64,000 nt of DNA from contig NZ_CP012700.1 of assembly GCF_001307295.1 (NCBI RefSeq), positions 2,235,001 through 2,299,000 of the forward strand, given 5' to 3'. The notes under the pieces are model-generated. The model saw nothing but the letters and a program-made list of their open reading frames with translations, had not been told where the DNA came from and made no database searches. Source of the stretch: Sphingopyxis macrogoltabida (GTDB lineage: Bacteria; Pseudomonadota; Alphaproteobacteria; Sphingomonadales; Sphingomonadaceae). The first letter of the stretch is position 1; each line of letters starts with the position of its first letter. A program made the translations under genes and the position numbers. Below are positions 8,905-17,323 of this stretch, piece by piece.

Positions 8905-9495
8905 ATGACCGACGATGAAATCCTGGCCGAATTCCGCGCCGCCGACGCCCTGCTGCAGGGCCATTTCCTTCTCTCCTCCGGCCGCCACAGCGAATATTAT
9001 CTGCAGTGCGCGCGCGTCCTGATGGACACGGCACGCGCCGGCCGGCTCGCGAGCGCTCTCGCCGCGAAGCTGCCGCGTGACCTTCGCCAGGCGATCGACA
9101 TCGTCGTTTCGCCCGCGATGGGCGGCGTCATCATCGGGCATGAAATGGGCCGAGCGCTTGGCAAGCCGGCGCTCTTCGTCGAGCGTCCGACGGGAACCTT
9201 CGAACTGCGCCGCGGCTTCGCGATCGATCCCGGCGCCAAGGTGCTGATGGTCGAGGATGTCGTGACGACCGGCCTGTCCTCGCGCGAAGCGATGGATGCC
9301 GTGCGCGCCGCGGGCGGCGACGTGATCGCCGAGGCCGCGCTCGTCGACCGTTCGGCGGGCAGCAACATCGACCTTGGCGTGCCCTTCTATCCGCTCGTCG
9401 CGATCAACTTCCCGACCTATGCGGCGGACGAGCTGCCGCCCGAACTCGCGGGCACTCCCGCGATCAAGCCGGGCAGCCGGAGCGTCGCCGCTTGA
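8905..9495 (+). CDS. pyrE: Orotate phosphoribosyltransferase
   Basis: Transfers the phosphoribosyl group from PRPP to orotate, making OMP in pyrimidine synthesis. The PRPP-binding loop is clear in [17 protein letters not shown], and the N-terminal [18 protein letters not shown] is typical. The ATG at 8905 ([10 protein letters not shown]) gives 196 residues, the family size; an upstream extension to 8794 in frame reads like leader sequence and is rejected. It heads a run of genes that overlap at TTGA and GTGA. Confidence 0.97.
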   Translation: MTDDEILAEFRAADALLQGHFLLSSGRHSEYYLQCARVLMDTARAGRLASALAAKLPRDLRQAIDIVVSPAMGGVIIGHEMGRALGKPALFVERPTGTFELRRGFAIDPGAKVLMVEDVVTTGLSSREAMDAVRAAGGDVIAEAALVDRSAGSNIDLGVPFYPLVAINFPTYAADELPPELAGTPAIKPGSRSVAA

Positions 9496-10241
9496 CCGGC
9501 ACCACCCCTTCCCGCCTGCGGCTCGGCGTCAACATCGACCATGTCGCGACGATCCGCAACGCGCGCGGCGGCGAGCATCCCGACCCGGTGCGCGCCGCCG
9601 AGATCGTCGCGGCGGTTGGCGGCGACGGCATCACCGCGCATCTGCGCGAGGACCGGCGTCATATCCGCGACGACGATCTTGCCCGCATTCAGGCGGCGAC
9701 CGATCTGCCGCTCAATCTCGAGATGGCGGCAACCGACGAGATGCTCGAGATCGCGCTGCGCCACATGCCGCATGCCGCGTGCATCGTCCCCGAAAAGCGC
9801 GAGGAGCGCACGACCGAAGGCGGGCTCGACGCCGCTGGGCAGCACAACCACCTCGCCCCGATCGTCGGCCGCCTTAACGATGCGGGAATCCGCGTCAGCC
9901 TGTTCATCGAACCCGATCCGCGCCAGATCGAGGCGGCGATGCGGCTAAAGGCGCCCGTCGTCGAATTCCATACCGGCCGCTATGCGCATTGCGAGGGCGA
10001 AGAGCGCGCCGCCGAGCTGCGCCGCCTCGCCGACGCCGCTGCGCTCGCATGCAAAAACGGCATCGAACCGCACGCCGGGCACGGTCTTACTTATGATAAC
10101 GTCATTCCGGTCGCCGCGATCCCCCAACTCGCCGAACTCAACATCGGCCATTATCTGATCGGCGAGGCGATCTTCACCGGACTCGATACCGCGGTCCGGC
10201 GGATGCGCGACCTGATGGACGAGGCGCGAGGCGCGGTGTGA
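9492..10241 (+). CDS. pdxJ: Pyridoxine 5-phosphate synthase
   Basis: Condenses 1-deoxyxylulose 5-phosphate with 3-amino-2-oxopropyl phosphate to give pyridoxine 5-phosphate. [17 protein letters not shown] is the family N-terminal signature and EFHTGRYA is also conserved; 249 residues is normal. The start is TTG at 9492, overlapping the pyrE stop in TTGA. No better start exists before the conserved [10 protein letters not shown], so the rare start codon is well supported. Confidence 0.97.
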   Translation: MTGTTPSRLRLGVNIDHVATIRNARGGEHPDPVRAAEIVAAVGGDGITAHLREDRRHIRDDDLARIQAATDLPLNLEMAATDEMLEIALRHMPHAACIVPEKREERTTEGGLDAAGQHNHLAPIVGRLNDAGIRVSLFIEPDPRQIEAAMRLKAPVVEFHTGRYAHCEGEERAAELRRLADAAALACKNGIEPHAGHGLTYDNVIPVAAIPQLAELNIGHYLIGEAIFTGLDTAVRRMRDLMDEARGAV

Positions 10242-10639
10242 TCATCGGTCTCGGCTCCGACCTCTGCAATATCGAGCGTATCCAGAATTCGCTCGACCGT
10301 TTCGGCGAACGTTTCGAAAAGCGCGTCTTTACCGACGTCGAGCGCGCCAAGGCGGCGCGTCGCCCTTTCACCCGCGCGGGAACCTACGCAAAGCGCTTCG
10401 CCGCCAAGGAGGCTTTTTCGAAAGCGGTCGGCACCGGTTTCAAGCGCGGCGTGTTCATGAAGGATATCGGCGTCGTCAATGCCCCGTCGGGGGCGCCGAC
10501 GCTCGCGCTCACCGGCGGTGCGGCCGAACGGCTGGCGCAAATGATCCCCGCCGGTCACACCGCGCATATCCACCTGACGCTGACCGACGACCATCCTTGG
10601 GCGCAGGCCTTCGTCATTATCGAAGCAATCAGGGGCTGA
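10238..10639 (+). CDS. acpS: Holo-[acyl-carrier-protein] synthase
   Basis: Transfers phosphopantetheine from CoA to the acyl carrier protein serine. The Mg/CoA-binding residues D8 ([10 protein letters not shown]) and E58 ([12 protein letters not shown]) are present, and the length of 133 is typical. It starts with GTG at 10238 inside the pdxJ stop (GTGA overlap). The pdxJ-acpS-lepB order is common in alphaproteobacteria and supports the call. Confidence 0.97.
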   Translation: MIIGLGSDLCNIERIQNSLDRFGERFEKRVFTDVERAKAARRPFTRAGTYAKRFAAKEAFSKAVGTGFKRGVFMKDIGVVNAPSGAPTLALTGGAAERLAQMIPAGHTAHIHLTLTDDHPWAQAFVIIEAIRG

Positions 10640-10646
10640 CCGGGTT

Positions 10647-11489
10647 ATGGCGAAGCAGGCGAACAAGGATGACGGAAGCTGGGGCAAGCTGATCCGCGAT
10701 ATCGTGGTCATACTTCTGCTCGTTCTCGGCATCCATAGCTGCGTCGCCAAGCCCTTCTATATCCCGTCCGATTCGATGATGCCGGTGCTGCGCAACGGCG
10801 ACCGGCTGATCGTCAGCAAATATCCCTATGGCTGGTCCTATTCGTCGGTCAGCTTCCACCTCGCGCCCAAGATCGAAGGCCGGTTGTTCGGCAAGCTGCC
10901 CCAACGCGGCGACATCGTGGTGCTCGAGCATCCGGTGACGCGGATCGACTATATCAAGCGCGTGATCGGCCTGCCCGGCGACACGATCGAACTCAGGAAC
11001 GGCGAACTCAGCATCAACGGCAAAGCGGTGAAGCGCGAAGTCCAGCCGATGCTGTCGATCCCGGCCGACGCCAACACGCCCGGCCCCGACAGCAGCCTGT
11101 TCCGTTTCATCACCCGCGGCGCCGACGGGCGAACGGTCCTCGAGCTGCCGATCGTTCGCGAAACACTGCCCGGCGGCGCGACCTTCGACACGATCGACAT
11201 GGGACCGGGCTATACGACCGACGATTATGGACCGATCACGGTGCCCGCCAATCACGTGTTCCTGATGGGCGACAATCGTGACGGCAGCGCCGACAGCCGC
11301 GTATCGACCGACCGCAAGGGGCTGGGCGGCCCCGTCCCGTTCGACGCCATTGCGGGGCGCGCGGAAATCATCAGCTTTTCGACCGACGGCACGGCAAAAT
11401 GGCTTAATCCGCTGAGCTGGTTCCAGGCGCTGCGGTCGGGCCGCGCGGGAACCGATCTGCGGCCGGAGCGTGACGCCAAGGCAAAGTAG
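10647..11489 (+). CDS. lepB: Signal peptidase I
   Basis: Inner-membrane serine protease that removes signal peptides from secreted proteins. There is one N-terminal helix (about residues 17-35); the catalytic serine is S43 in IPSDSMMPVLRNGD and the general-base lysine is K104 in YIKRVIGLPGD. The motif MGDNRDGSADSR (box E) follows near residue 210. It begins 7 bases after acpS, so it is probably co-transcribed. Confidence 0.97.
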   Translation: MAKQANKDDGSWGKLIRDIVVILLLVLGIHSCVAKPFYIPSDSMMPVLRNGDRLIVSKYPYGWSYSSVSFHLAPKIEGRLFGKLPQRGDIVVLEHPVTRIDYIKRVIGLPGDTIELRNGELSINGKAVKREVQPMLSIPADANTPGPDSSLFRFITRGADGRTVLELPIVRETLPGGATFDTIDMGPGYTTDDYGPITVPANHVFLMGDNRDGSADSRVSTDRKGLGGPVPFDAIAGRAEIISFSTDGTAKWLNPLSWFQALRSGRAGTDLRPERDAKAK

Positions 11490-11500
11490 GAGCGCGGGAC

Positions 11501-12604
11501 ATGGTTGAGCGGAAAGAGCGCGCGCAGGCCCGCGCCAAGGCCACCGCCAACGCCCCAGGCCCGACCGAAATCCGCAGCCAGCTCGTGCGTAGCGAGCTTT
11601 TGAAGGCGAGCGTCTGGATCGGCCTTGCGCTGTTCATCGGCATCTGCGTCGTCCTGATCCAGCCGATCCTGCTGATCTTTGCCGGCATCGTCATGGCGTC
11701 GATGCTCGACGGCGGCACCCGCCTGCTTGGCCGCGTTCTGCCGATCGCCCGCGGCTGGCGTTTGCTGATCGTCTGCCTGTCGCTTGTCGTCTTCCTTGTC
11801 TGGACGATGATGTTCGCGGGCTCGCAGATCGCCGATCAGGCCGCAACGCTCCAGACCGTGGTGATGGGACAGGTCGAGCGCATCGCCGCTTGGGCGAGCG
11901 AGCATGGCATGGGCAATTTGCAACTCGACACAAAGACGATCACCGACAATCTGGCCGGCACCTTCGGCCGGGTCACGGCGGCAGTCGGTACGGTGCTCGG
12001 CGCGCTGACCAGTCTCGTCATGGTCCTCGTTCTCGGCATCTTCATCGCGATCGAACCGCGACTCTACGAACGCGGCGTCGCGTGGATGCTGCCGATGAAA
12101 AGCCGCGAGAATTTCTATATCACCACCGCGCGCATGGGATTCACGCTGCGGCGGCTGATGGCGGGACGCCTGCTCGGCATGCTGGTCGAGGGCATCGGAA
12201 CCTGGCTTGCCTGCCTGATGGTCGGCATTCCGATGGCCGCGCTGATGGGCCTCCTCACCGGCCTGCTCGCCTTCATTCCCAATATCGGGGCGATCGTTTC
12301 GGGCGTGCTGCTCGTTCTCGTCGGCTTTTCGGCGGGCACCGACACCGGCCTGTGGGCGATCGCCATCTATTTCATCGTCCAGACCGTCGACGGCTATCTG
12401 ATCGTGCCGATGGTCGCGAAGCAGACGGTCGACCTCGCGCCCGCCCTCGTCCTCGGCGCACAGATATTGTTCGGCGCGCTGCTCGGCATCATGGGCCTGT
12501 TCCTCGCCGACCCGATCGTCGCGATGATCAAGGTCGCATTGGAGCGCGAGGCCGAACGCAACGCGGGGGCGCTGCCTAACACGAAAGCGGCGGCGAGTCC
12601 CTGA
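11501..12604 (+). CDS. AI-2E family transporter
   Basis: Polytopic membrane protein of 367 residues of the AI-2E/PerM (YdiK/YhhT) family. It has two close N-terminal helices (about 37-68), a helix near 83-100, a long periplasmic stretch, and a C-terminal cluster including the conserved LTGLLAFIPNIGAIVSG and IVQTVDGYLIVP motifs. Family members export autoinducer-2 or act in Na/H or peptide export; the substrate here is unknown. It follows lepB by 11 bases, probably in the same transcript, and converges on the FKBP gene. Confidence 0.92.
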   Translation: MVERKERAQARAKATANAPGPTEIRSQLVRSELLKASVWIGLALFIGICVVLIQPILLIFAGIVMASMLDGGTRLLGRVLPIARGWRLLIVCLSLVVFLVWTMMFAGSQIADQAATLQTVVMGQVERIAAWASEHGMGNLQLDTKTITDNLAGTFGRVTAAVGTVLGALTSLVMVLVLGIFIAIEPRLYERGVAWMLPMKSRENFYITTARMGFTLRRLMAGRLLGMLVEGIGTWLACLMVGIPMAALMGLLTGLLAFIPNIGAIVSGVLLVLVGFSAGTDTGLWAIAIYFIVQTVDGYLIVPMVAKQTVDLAPALVLGAQILFGALLGIMGLFLADPIVAMIKVALEREAERNAGALPNTKAAASP

Positions 12605-12638
12605 CCCGCCGCCGCTTCCGAAAACCCTGATTGGCCGC

Positions 12639-13187
12639 TTATTGCTGCGGCTGCGGCGCGCCCGGGGGCGGACCCGCCGGTGCACCGGGGCCGCCGGGAC
12701 CGCCCGGACCGCCTTGCTGCATCATCTGTTGCTGCTGCATCATCTGCTGCATCGCGCGGACTTCCGCTTCCGACCGGAAATCAATCAGTTCGACATCGAA
12801 ATAAAGCGTGCTGTTGGCGGGGATCGGCCCCTTGGCTTCTGCACCATAGCCCTTTTCGGGCGGAATGACGATCTTGTACTTGCCGCCCTTTTGCATCTTT
12901 TTCAGTGCCTCGCTAAAACCGGGCACGACGCCGGTAACAGGCATCGGCGCCTGCTCTTGCTGGTCAAAAATCGTCCCGTCGCCGAGACGGCCGGTATATT
13001 TGATCAACACCAGATCGCCATCGGTCGGGCTCTTGCCTTCACCCGCTTTGACAACCTCGAAATCGCGAACGACTGTTTGCTGCCAAGCGAAGGCTGAGCC
13101 TGCAATCAGCAGCACGATCACACCAACCCACAGCAGCCACAGGCCGCCCTTGCTTACCGGACGCAATGGAACCGTTGTGACGCTCAT
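12639..13187 (-). CDS. Membrane-anchored FKBP-type peptidyl-prolyl isomerase
   Basis: Catalyses proline isomerisation in the periplasm. An anchor helix lies at about residues 15-33 and the FKBP domain at about 48-140 (VLIKYTGRLGDGTIFD, VIPPEKGYGAEAKGPIPANSTLYFDVELI). The C-terminal 35 residues are low-complexity Met/Gln followed by Gly/Pro (MMQQQQMMQQGGPGGPGGPG). The ATG at 13187 is the only start that includes the anchor. Confidence 0.95.
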   Translation of the reverse strand: MSVTTVPLRPVSKGGLWLLWVGVIVLLIAGSAFAWQQTVVRDFEVVKAGEGKSPTDGDLVLIKYTGRLGDGTIFDQQEQAPMPVTGVVPGFSEALKKMQKGGKYKIVIPPEKGYGAEAKGPIPANSTLYFDVELIDFRSEAEVRAMQQMMQQQQMMQQGGPGGPGGPGAPAGPPPGAPQPQQ

Positions 13188-13340
13188 GACCGCTGATCCT
13201 TCCCCTGCCCCGGCCGGGGCGCGAATACCGGGCTCGCCTATAGGCGGAGCGGCGCCAAGCGGTCCAGAGGCAATTGCGCGACAAAAGCGCGGGAGGGGCC
13301 AGTCCGCTTTGAGGTGGACGGTGGGCGTTCGCCCGCTTTG

Positions 13341-13427
13341 TGTACCCCGGCGAAGGCCGGGGTCCAGAGCGTTGAAAAACCAGCGCCGCGCACTTGCACC
13401 CTGGACCCCGGCCTTCGCCGGGGCACA
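13341..13427. repeat. Intergenic hairpin repeat, CCCCGGCGAA family, copy A
   Basis: Inverted arms of about 27 bases (13341-13367 and 13401-13427, one mismatch) flank a short spacer. The arm core TACCCCGGCGAAGGCCGGGG recurs with a small variation at 42067-42155. Such REP-like palindromes are common between genes in alphaproteobacteria. The stretch 13188-13531 holds no gene; besides this hairpin and the rpoZ terminator I see only the FKBP leader. Confidence 0.85.
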
Positions 13428-13478
13428 TGCCCGTTACGGCAGCTTTCACCCGAAAGCCGACGTCCTCAAACCGCAAAC

Positions 13479-13512
13479 AAAAAGGCCACGGTTTCCCGCG
13501 GCCCCTTTTTTG
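13479..13512 (-). terminator. Intrinsic terminator downstream of rpoZ
   Basis: GGCC-CGG stem with a TTTC-type loop, flanked by A-run and T-run on the two sides (AAAAAGGCC...GGCCCCTTTTTT), so it can work in both directions. It lies 20 bases beyond the rpoZ stop. Confidence 0.85.
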
Positions 13513-13531
13513 TCCGGTCGAGCGTTGGCGC

Positions 13532-13876
13532 TTATTCGAAGTCGCCGCCACCGCCGGCCGGGCTGCGCGGCGGAGCCGCGGCCGTGAGGCGAAGCGCTTC
13601 GGCCGAACGGCTGATCGAGCTGATTTCATCGGGGGTATCGTCATCGTCGACGACGACCTTCTGCATCGAACCGACCAGCGTTTCCGACAGATCTTTCGGG
13701 CGCACGGTCTGTTCGGCGATCTCGCGCAGCGCGACGACGGGATTCTTGTCGCGGTCGCGGTCGATGGTCAGCTCCGAGCCACCCGAAATCTCGCGCGCGC
13801 GGTGCGCCGAGAGCAGAACCAGGTCGAAACGGTTGGGAACTTTGTCGACGCAATCCTCGACGGTAACGCGGGCCAT
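13532..13876 (-). CDS. rpoZ: DNA-directed RNA polymerase omega subunit
   Basis: Omega helps assemble the beta-prime subunit and forms part of the ppGpp site. The N-terminus [20 protein letters not shown] and [12 protein letters not shown] are canonical. At 114 residues it has the C-terminal acidic tail seen in alphaproteobacteria, ending in a Gly-rich GGGGDFE. The ATG at 13876 is clear; the longer in-frame extension upstream is leader sequence. It is divergent from the phospholipase D-family gene. Confidence 0.97.
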   Translation of the reverse strand: MARVTVEDCVDKVPNRFDLVLLSAHRAREISGGSELTIDRDRDKNPVVALREIAEQTVRPKDLSETLVGSMQKVVVDDDDTPDEISSISRSAEALRLTAAAPPRSPAGGGGDFE

Positions 13877-14023
13877 GGTAATTCCTTGATAGAGGAGAGG
13901 CCAGCCTTTTGGGGGGGCTGGCGGCAAGCGCTGCGCGCTAGCAGCGGCGCGGGCGAATGTCAATCAAACCGCCCGCTCGTCGCCCCCTTGCCCCCGTCGC
14001 CGCGCCCGGCCTATGAGCGACCC

Positions 14024-15220
14024 ATGTCCGCAGATCCCCTCCCCGTCGGCGACGCTAGGACGCTGACGGCCGATGTGGCCGGGCATCGGCTCGAGGTCAT
14101 CGTCGACGGCGAAGCTCGGCTCGCGCGCATCCTGTCGCTGCTCGGCGGCGCGATCCGCAGCATCGACATGGTCATGTACATCTTCAAGCACGATGCCGCG
14201 GGCAGCCGGGTGCTCGACGCGATGACCGCGGCGGCAAAGCGCGGCGTCCGCGTTCGCGCGGTGATCGACAGCTTCGGTTCCTCCGACATCTCCGACAGCG
14301 TGTTCGGCCCGCTCCGCGCCGCGGGGGGCAGCGTGACCTTTTTCTCGCGCCACTGGCGGTCGAGCTATCTGGTCCGCAACCACCAGAAATTGCTGCTGAT
14401 CGACGACCATGTCGCGGTGACCGGCGGCTTCAACATCGCCGATCCCTATCTCAGCAACCGGCGGACGCATTGCTGGTTCGACCTTGGCATCGTCGTGCGC
14501 GGACCGACTGTCGCGCGCATGGTCGAATGGTTTGCCGAAATCCATGACTACACCGTCCACCACGACGGCAAGCTCCTGATGCTGCGCCGGCTGATCCGCG
14601 AATGGCCGGTCGACGGCGGACCGGTGTCGTGGCTCGTCGGCGGCCCGACCCAGCGGCTGTCGCCCTGGGCGCGGTCGGTGCGCGCCGATCTCGACGGTGC
14701 GAAGCAACTCGACATGGCGATGGCCTATTTTTCGCCCGGCCAAGGCATGCTGCGACGGCTCGGGCGGCTGGCGAAGCGCGGCCGCGCCCGCTTCGTGATG
14801 GCGGCAAAGTCCGACAATCCGGCGACGATCGGCGCTTCGCGTCTGCTGTTCGGCTATCTGCTGCGAAAGAAAGCGACGGTCTGGGAATATCTCCCGTGCC
14901 GGCTGCACATGAAGCTGATCGTCATCGACGACGTTGTCCATGTCGGCACCGCGAACTTCGACATGCGCAGCCTGTTCGTCAATGTCGAGGTGATGCTGCG
15001 CGTCGCCGACGCCGGGTTCGCGCAGCAGATGCGCGATTTCATCGCCGGGCTGGAAGGCGATTGCGACGTCATCACGCCCGAAATCCAGAAAGCACGCGCT
15101 GGCTGGCTGACCCGGCTGCGCTGGATATTGTCGTGGTTCGTCGTCGGCGTCGCCGACTATACCGTCACGCGAAGGCTCAACTTCGGTCTCGCCGAATCCG
15201 ATCCCGATACCGAGGTTTAG
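14024..15220 (+). CDS. Phospholipase D-like protein, probable cardiolipin synthase
   Basis: Two HKD motifs are present: HQKLLLIDDHVAVTGGFNIADPY near residues 125-146 and HMKLIVIDDVVHVGTANFDMRS near residues 293-315. These mark the PLD superfamily, and cardiolipin synthases are the commonest bacterial members of this size (398 residues). There are no obvious N-terminal membrane helices, as in the ClsB type. The ATG at 14024 (MSADPLPVG) is chosen because longer starts run back through rpoZ. The substrate is inferred from the family. Confidence 0.85.
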   Translation: MSADPLPVGDARTLTADVAGHRLEVIVDGEARLARILSLLGGAIRSIDMVMYIFKHDAAGSRVLDAMTAAAKRGVRVRAVIDSFGSSDISDSVFGPLRAAGGSVTFFSRHWRSSYLVRNHQKLLLIDDHVAVTGGFNIADPYLSNRRTHCWFDLGIVVRGPTVARMVEWFAEIHDYTVHHDGKLLMLRRLIREWPVDGGPVSWLVGGPTQRLSPWARSVRADLDGAKQLDMAMAYFSPGQGMLRRLGRLAKRGRARFVMAAKSDNPATIGASRLLFGYLLRKKATVWEYLPCRLHMKLIVIDDVVHVGTANFDMRSLFVNVEVMLRVADAGFAQQMRDFIAGLEGDCDVITPEIQKARAGWLTRLRWILSWFVVGVADYTVTRRLNFGLAESDPDTEV

Positions 15221-15223
15221 GCC

Positions 15224-15859
15224 TCAGTCTTTCCAGCCCCAGAAGAGGAAACAGGGCGGCACATTCACCCATTCGAACGCATTGTCGATGCGGTTGAAAT
15301 GCGCCGCAAGGAAATCGCGCGCGCGAGCGCGGAACTGATAGACGAGGAAAGCGCCACCGGGGCGCAGCGCGCGATGCGTCGCCGCCGCGATCGCCGGGCC
15401 GACACCGGCAGGCAGCGTCGAGAACGGGAGGCCGGAGAGGATATAATCGGCATGCGCGAAGCCGTGCGCGGCGATGATTTCCTCGACATCCGCCGCCGAC
15501 CCGTGAACCGCGATGAGGCGGCTGTCGCGGATATCCCCCCGCAGATAGTCGATGAAATCCTCGTTGGTGTCGATCGCGATCAGCGTCGCATCGCCCGCCA
15601 TCTTTTCCAGCACGGGACGGCAGAAGGTGCCGACACCGGGGCCGTATTCGACGAACAGCTTGGTGTTCTTCCAGTCGACGGGCTTCAGCATGTGGCGGAT
15701 CAGCGTCGGCGACGACGGCACGATCGATCCCACCATCACCGGGTGCTTGATGAACCCGCGGACGAACATGCCCCACGGCCCGAAAAAGCGCTTCAGCCTT
15801 TCGCGGATCTTGCGGATCGGCGCGACGTTCGATTGGGCCTGCGCCCGGGGATTGGTCAT
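15224..15859 (-). CDS. PmtA-like class I SAM methyltransferase
   Basis: Protein of 211 residues with a Rossmann motif I LFVEYGPGVGTFCRPVLEKM and the downstream SGLPFSTLPAGVGPAI loop. This resembles phospholipid N-methyltransferases (PmtA, Rhodobacter-like) and rRNA dimethylase-like relatives annotated the same way. The N-terminal stretch FFGPWGMFVRGFIKHPVMVGSIVPSSP is amphipathic and fits membrane contact. The neighbouring phospholipase D-family gene, convergent with 3 bases between stops, supports a lipid role. Specificity is not shown by the sequence. Confidence 0.8.
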   Translation of the reverse strand: MTNPRAQAQSNVAPIRKIRERLKRFFGPWGMFVRGFIKHPVMVGSIVPSSPTLIRHMLKPVDWKNTKLFVEYGPGVGTFCRPVLEKMAGDATLIAIDTNEDFIDYLRGDIRDSRLIAVHGSAADVEEIIAAHGFAHADYILSGLPFSTLPAGVGPAIAAATHRALRPGGAFLVYQFRARARDFLAAHFNRIDNAFEWVNVPPCFLFWGWKD

Positions 15860-16021
15860 GATGGCTTTCGCGTTGTTGCGGCTGGCCAATTGCGTGGCAA
15901 AATCGGCGCGCGGGCGCAAGGAAAGAGTGGGGGTTGACTCTGGACAGAACGCCCTGCCGGTGTAGGGAGAGTGTCGCACGCGACGAGCCGAAGGCGGCAG
16001 GCACAGGCAGGGGAACAGGAC

Positions 16022-17320
16022 ATGGCGACCGCTTCGCATTCCATCCCCGCCGACCGGATGGCGGTGCTGTTCGCGGTCATGCTGGTCGCGGCGGCCGGAA
16101 ATACCGCGATGCAGTCGATCCTTCCCGCGATCGGGACGACGTTGCACATCCCCGACGTGTGGGTCAGCCTGGCCTTCAGCTGGTCGGCGCTGCTCTGGGT
16201 CCTCACCGCGCCGCACTGGGCGCGCCAGTCGGACAAGCGCGGCCGCAAGGCGCTGATGGCGCTTGGCGTCGTCGGCTTCCTTTCGTCGATGGCGCTCTGC
16301 GGCATTGTGCTCTGGGCGGGGCTGAAGGGCCTGATCGGCGCCGGCATCACCTTCATCGTCTTCGCGCTGTTCCGCAGCCTTTACGGCGGGCTCGGTTCGG
16401 CCGCGCCGCCAGCGGTACAGGCCTATGTCGCCTCGCGCACCGACCCGGCGGAACGCACGCAAGCGCTGTCGCTCGTCTCCTCCTCCTTCGGCCTCGGAAC
16501 GGTGATCGGACCGGCGGTCGCCCCCTATTTCATCCTGCCCGTCGTCGGCCTCGCGGGGCCGATGATCGTTTTCGCGGTCATCGGCTTGGTTGTGCTAATC
16601 CTTTTGCGCTGGCGCCTGCCGAACGACACGCCGCGGTTCGCGGCGCGCGGCGCGATTGCGCCCTACCCGCTGTCCGCCGGACCGGCCGAACCGACCAGCG
16701 AGGCAGAGAATGATCCTGACGCGCCGCCGCAGGAAGCGCTGAGTTGGCGCGACCAGCGCGTTCGCCCGTGGCTGCTCGCCGGCTTCTGGGGCGGACAGGC
16801 GCAGGCGATGATGCTCGGGGTTATCGGGTTCCTGATCCTAGACCGGCTCGATTTGCGGACTGATCCCGACACCGCCGCCAGATTGACCGGAACGGTGCTG
16901 ATGGCGGGCGCCTTCGCGACCCTGCTCGCGCAATGGGGGCTGATTCCGCTGTTCAAACTGACCCCGCGCCCGACGGTTTTGTGGGGCGCCCTGCTCGCCA
17001 TCGCCGGGATATTGATGACCGGCGTCGCGCAGGACCTGCACGGTATCGTTATCGGCTTCGCGCTCGCCTCGCTCGGTTTCGGCCTCTTCCGCCCCGGTTT
17101 CACCGCAGGATCGTCGCTCGCGGTGCCCCGCCGCGATCAGGGCGCAGTTGCCGGAATGACCGCGTCGATCAACGGCTCGGCTTATATCGTCTCGCCCGCC
17201 ATCGGCGTGCTGCTCTACAACTGGCACCCGCTGGTCGCTTATGGCCTGATGGCGGCATTCTGCGGCTGGCTGGTGCTGTGGGGCTGGTCCGCGCTACGGC
17301 TGGACCAGCCCAAAGCCTAG
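16022..17320 (+). CDS. Major facilitator superfamily transporter
   Basis: About 12 hydrophobic helices over 432 residues. The MFS motif A between helices 2 and 3 is seen as APHWARQSDKRGRKALMALG, and helix 4-5 has GLGSAAPPAVQAYVASRTDPAERTQALS, resembling the TetA/drug-efflux branch. The ATG at 16022 is chosen because the upstream in-frame segment is non-hydrophobic and Arg-rich. Substrate unknown; no adjacent regulator. It ends 4 bases before the end of the CDC48-like gene (convergent). Confidence 0.9.
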   Translation: MATASHSIPADRMAVLFAVMLVAAAGNTAMQSILPAIGTTLHIPDVWVSLAFSWSALLWVLTAPHWARQSDKRGRKALMALGVVGFLSSMALCGIVLWAGLKGLIGAGITFIVFALFRSLYGGLGSAAPPAVQAYVASRTDPAERTQALSLVSSSFGLGTVIGPAVAPYFILPVVGLAGPMIVFAVIGLVVLILLRWRLPNDTPRFAARGAIAPYPLSAGPAEPTSEAENDPDAPPQEALSWRDQRVRPWLLAGFWGGQAQAMMLGVIGFLILDRLDLRTDPDTAARLTGTVLMAGAFATLLAQWGLIPLFKLTPRPTVLWGALLAIAGILMTGVAQDLHGIVIGFALASLGFGLFRPGFTAGSSLAVPRRDQGAVAGMTASINGSAYIVSPAIGVLLYNWHPLVAYGLMAAFCGWLVLWGWSALRLDQPKA

Positions 17321-17323
17321 GAA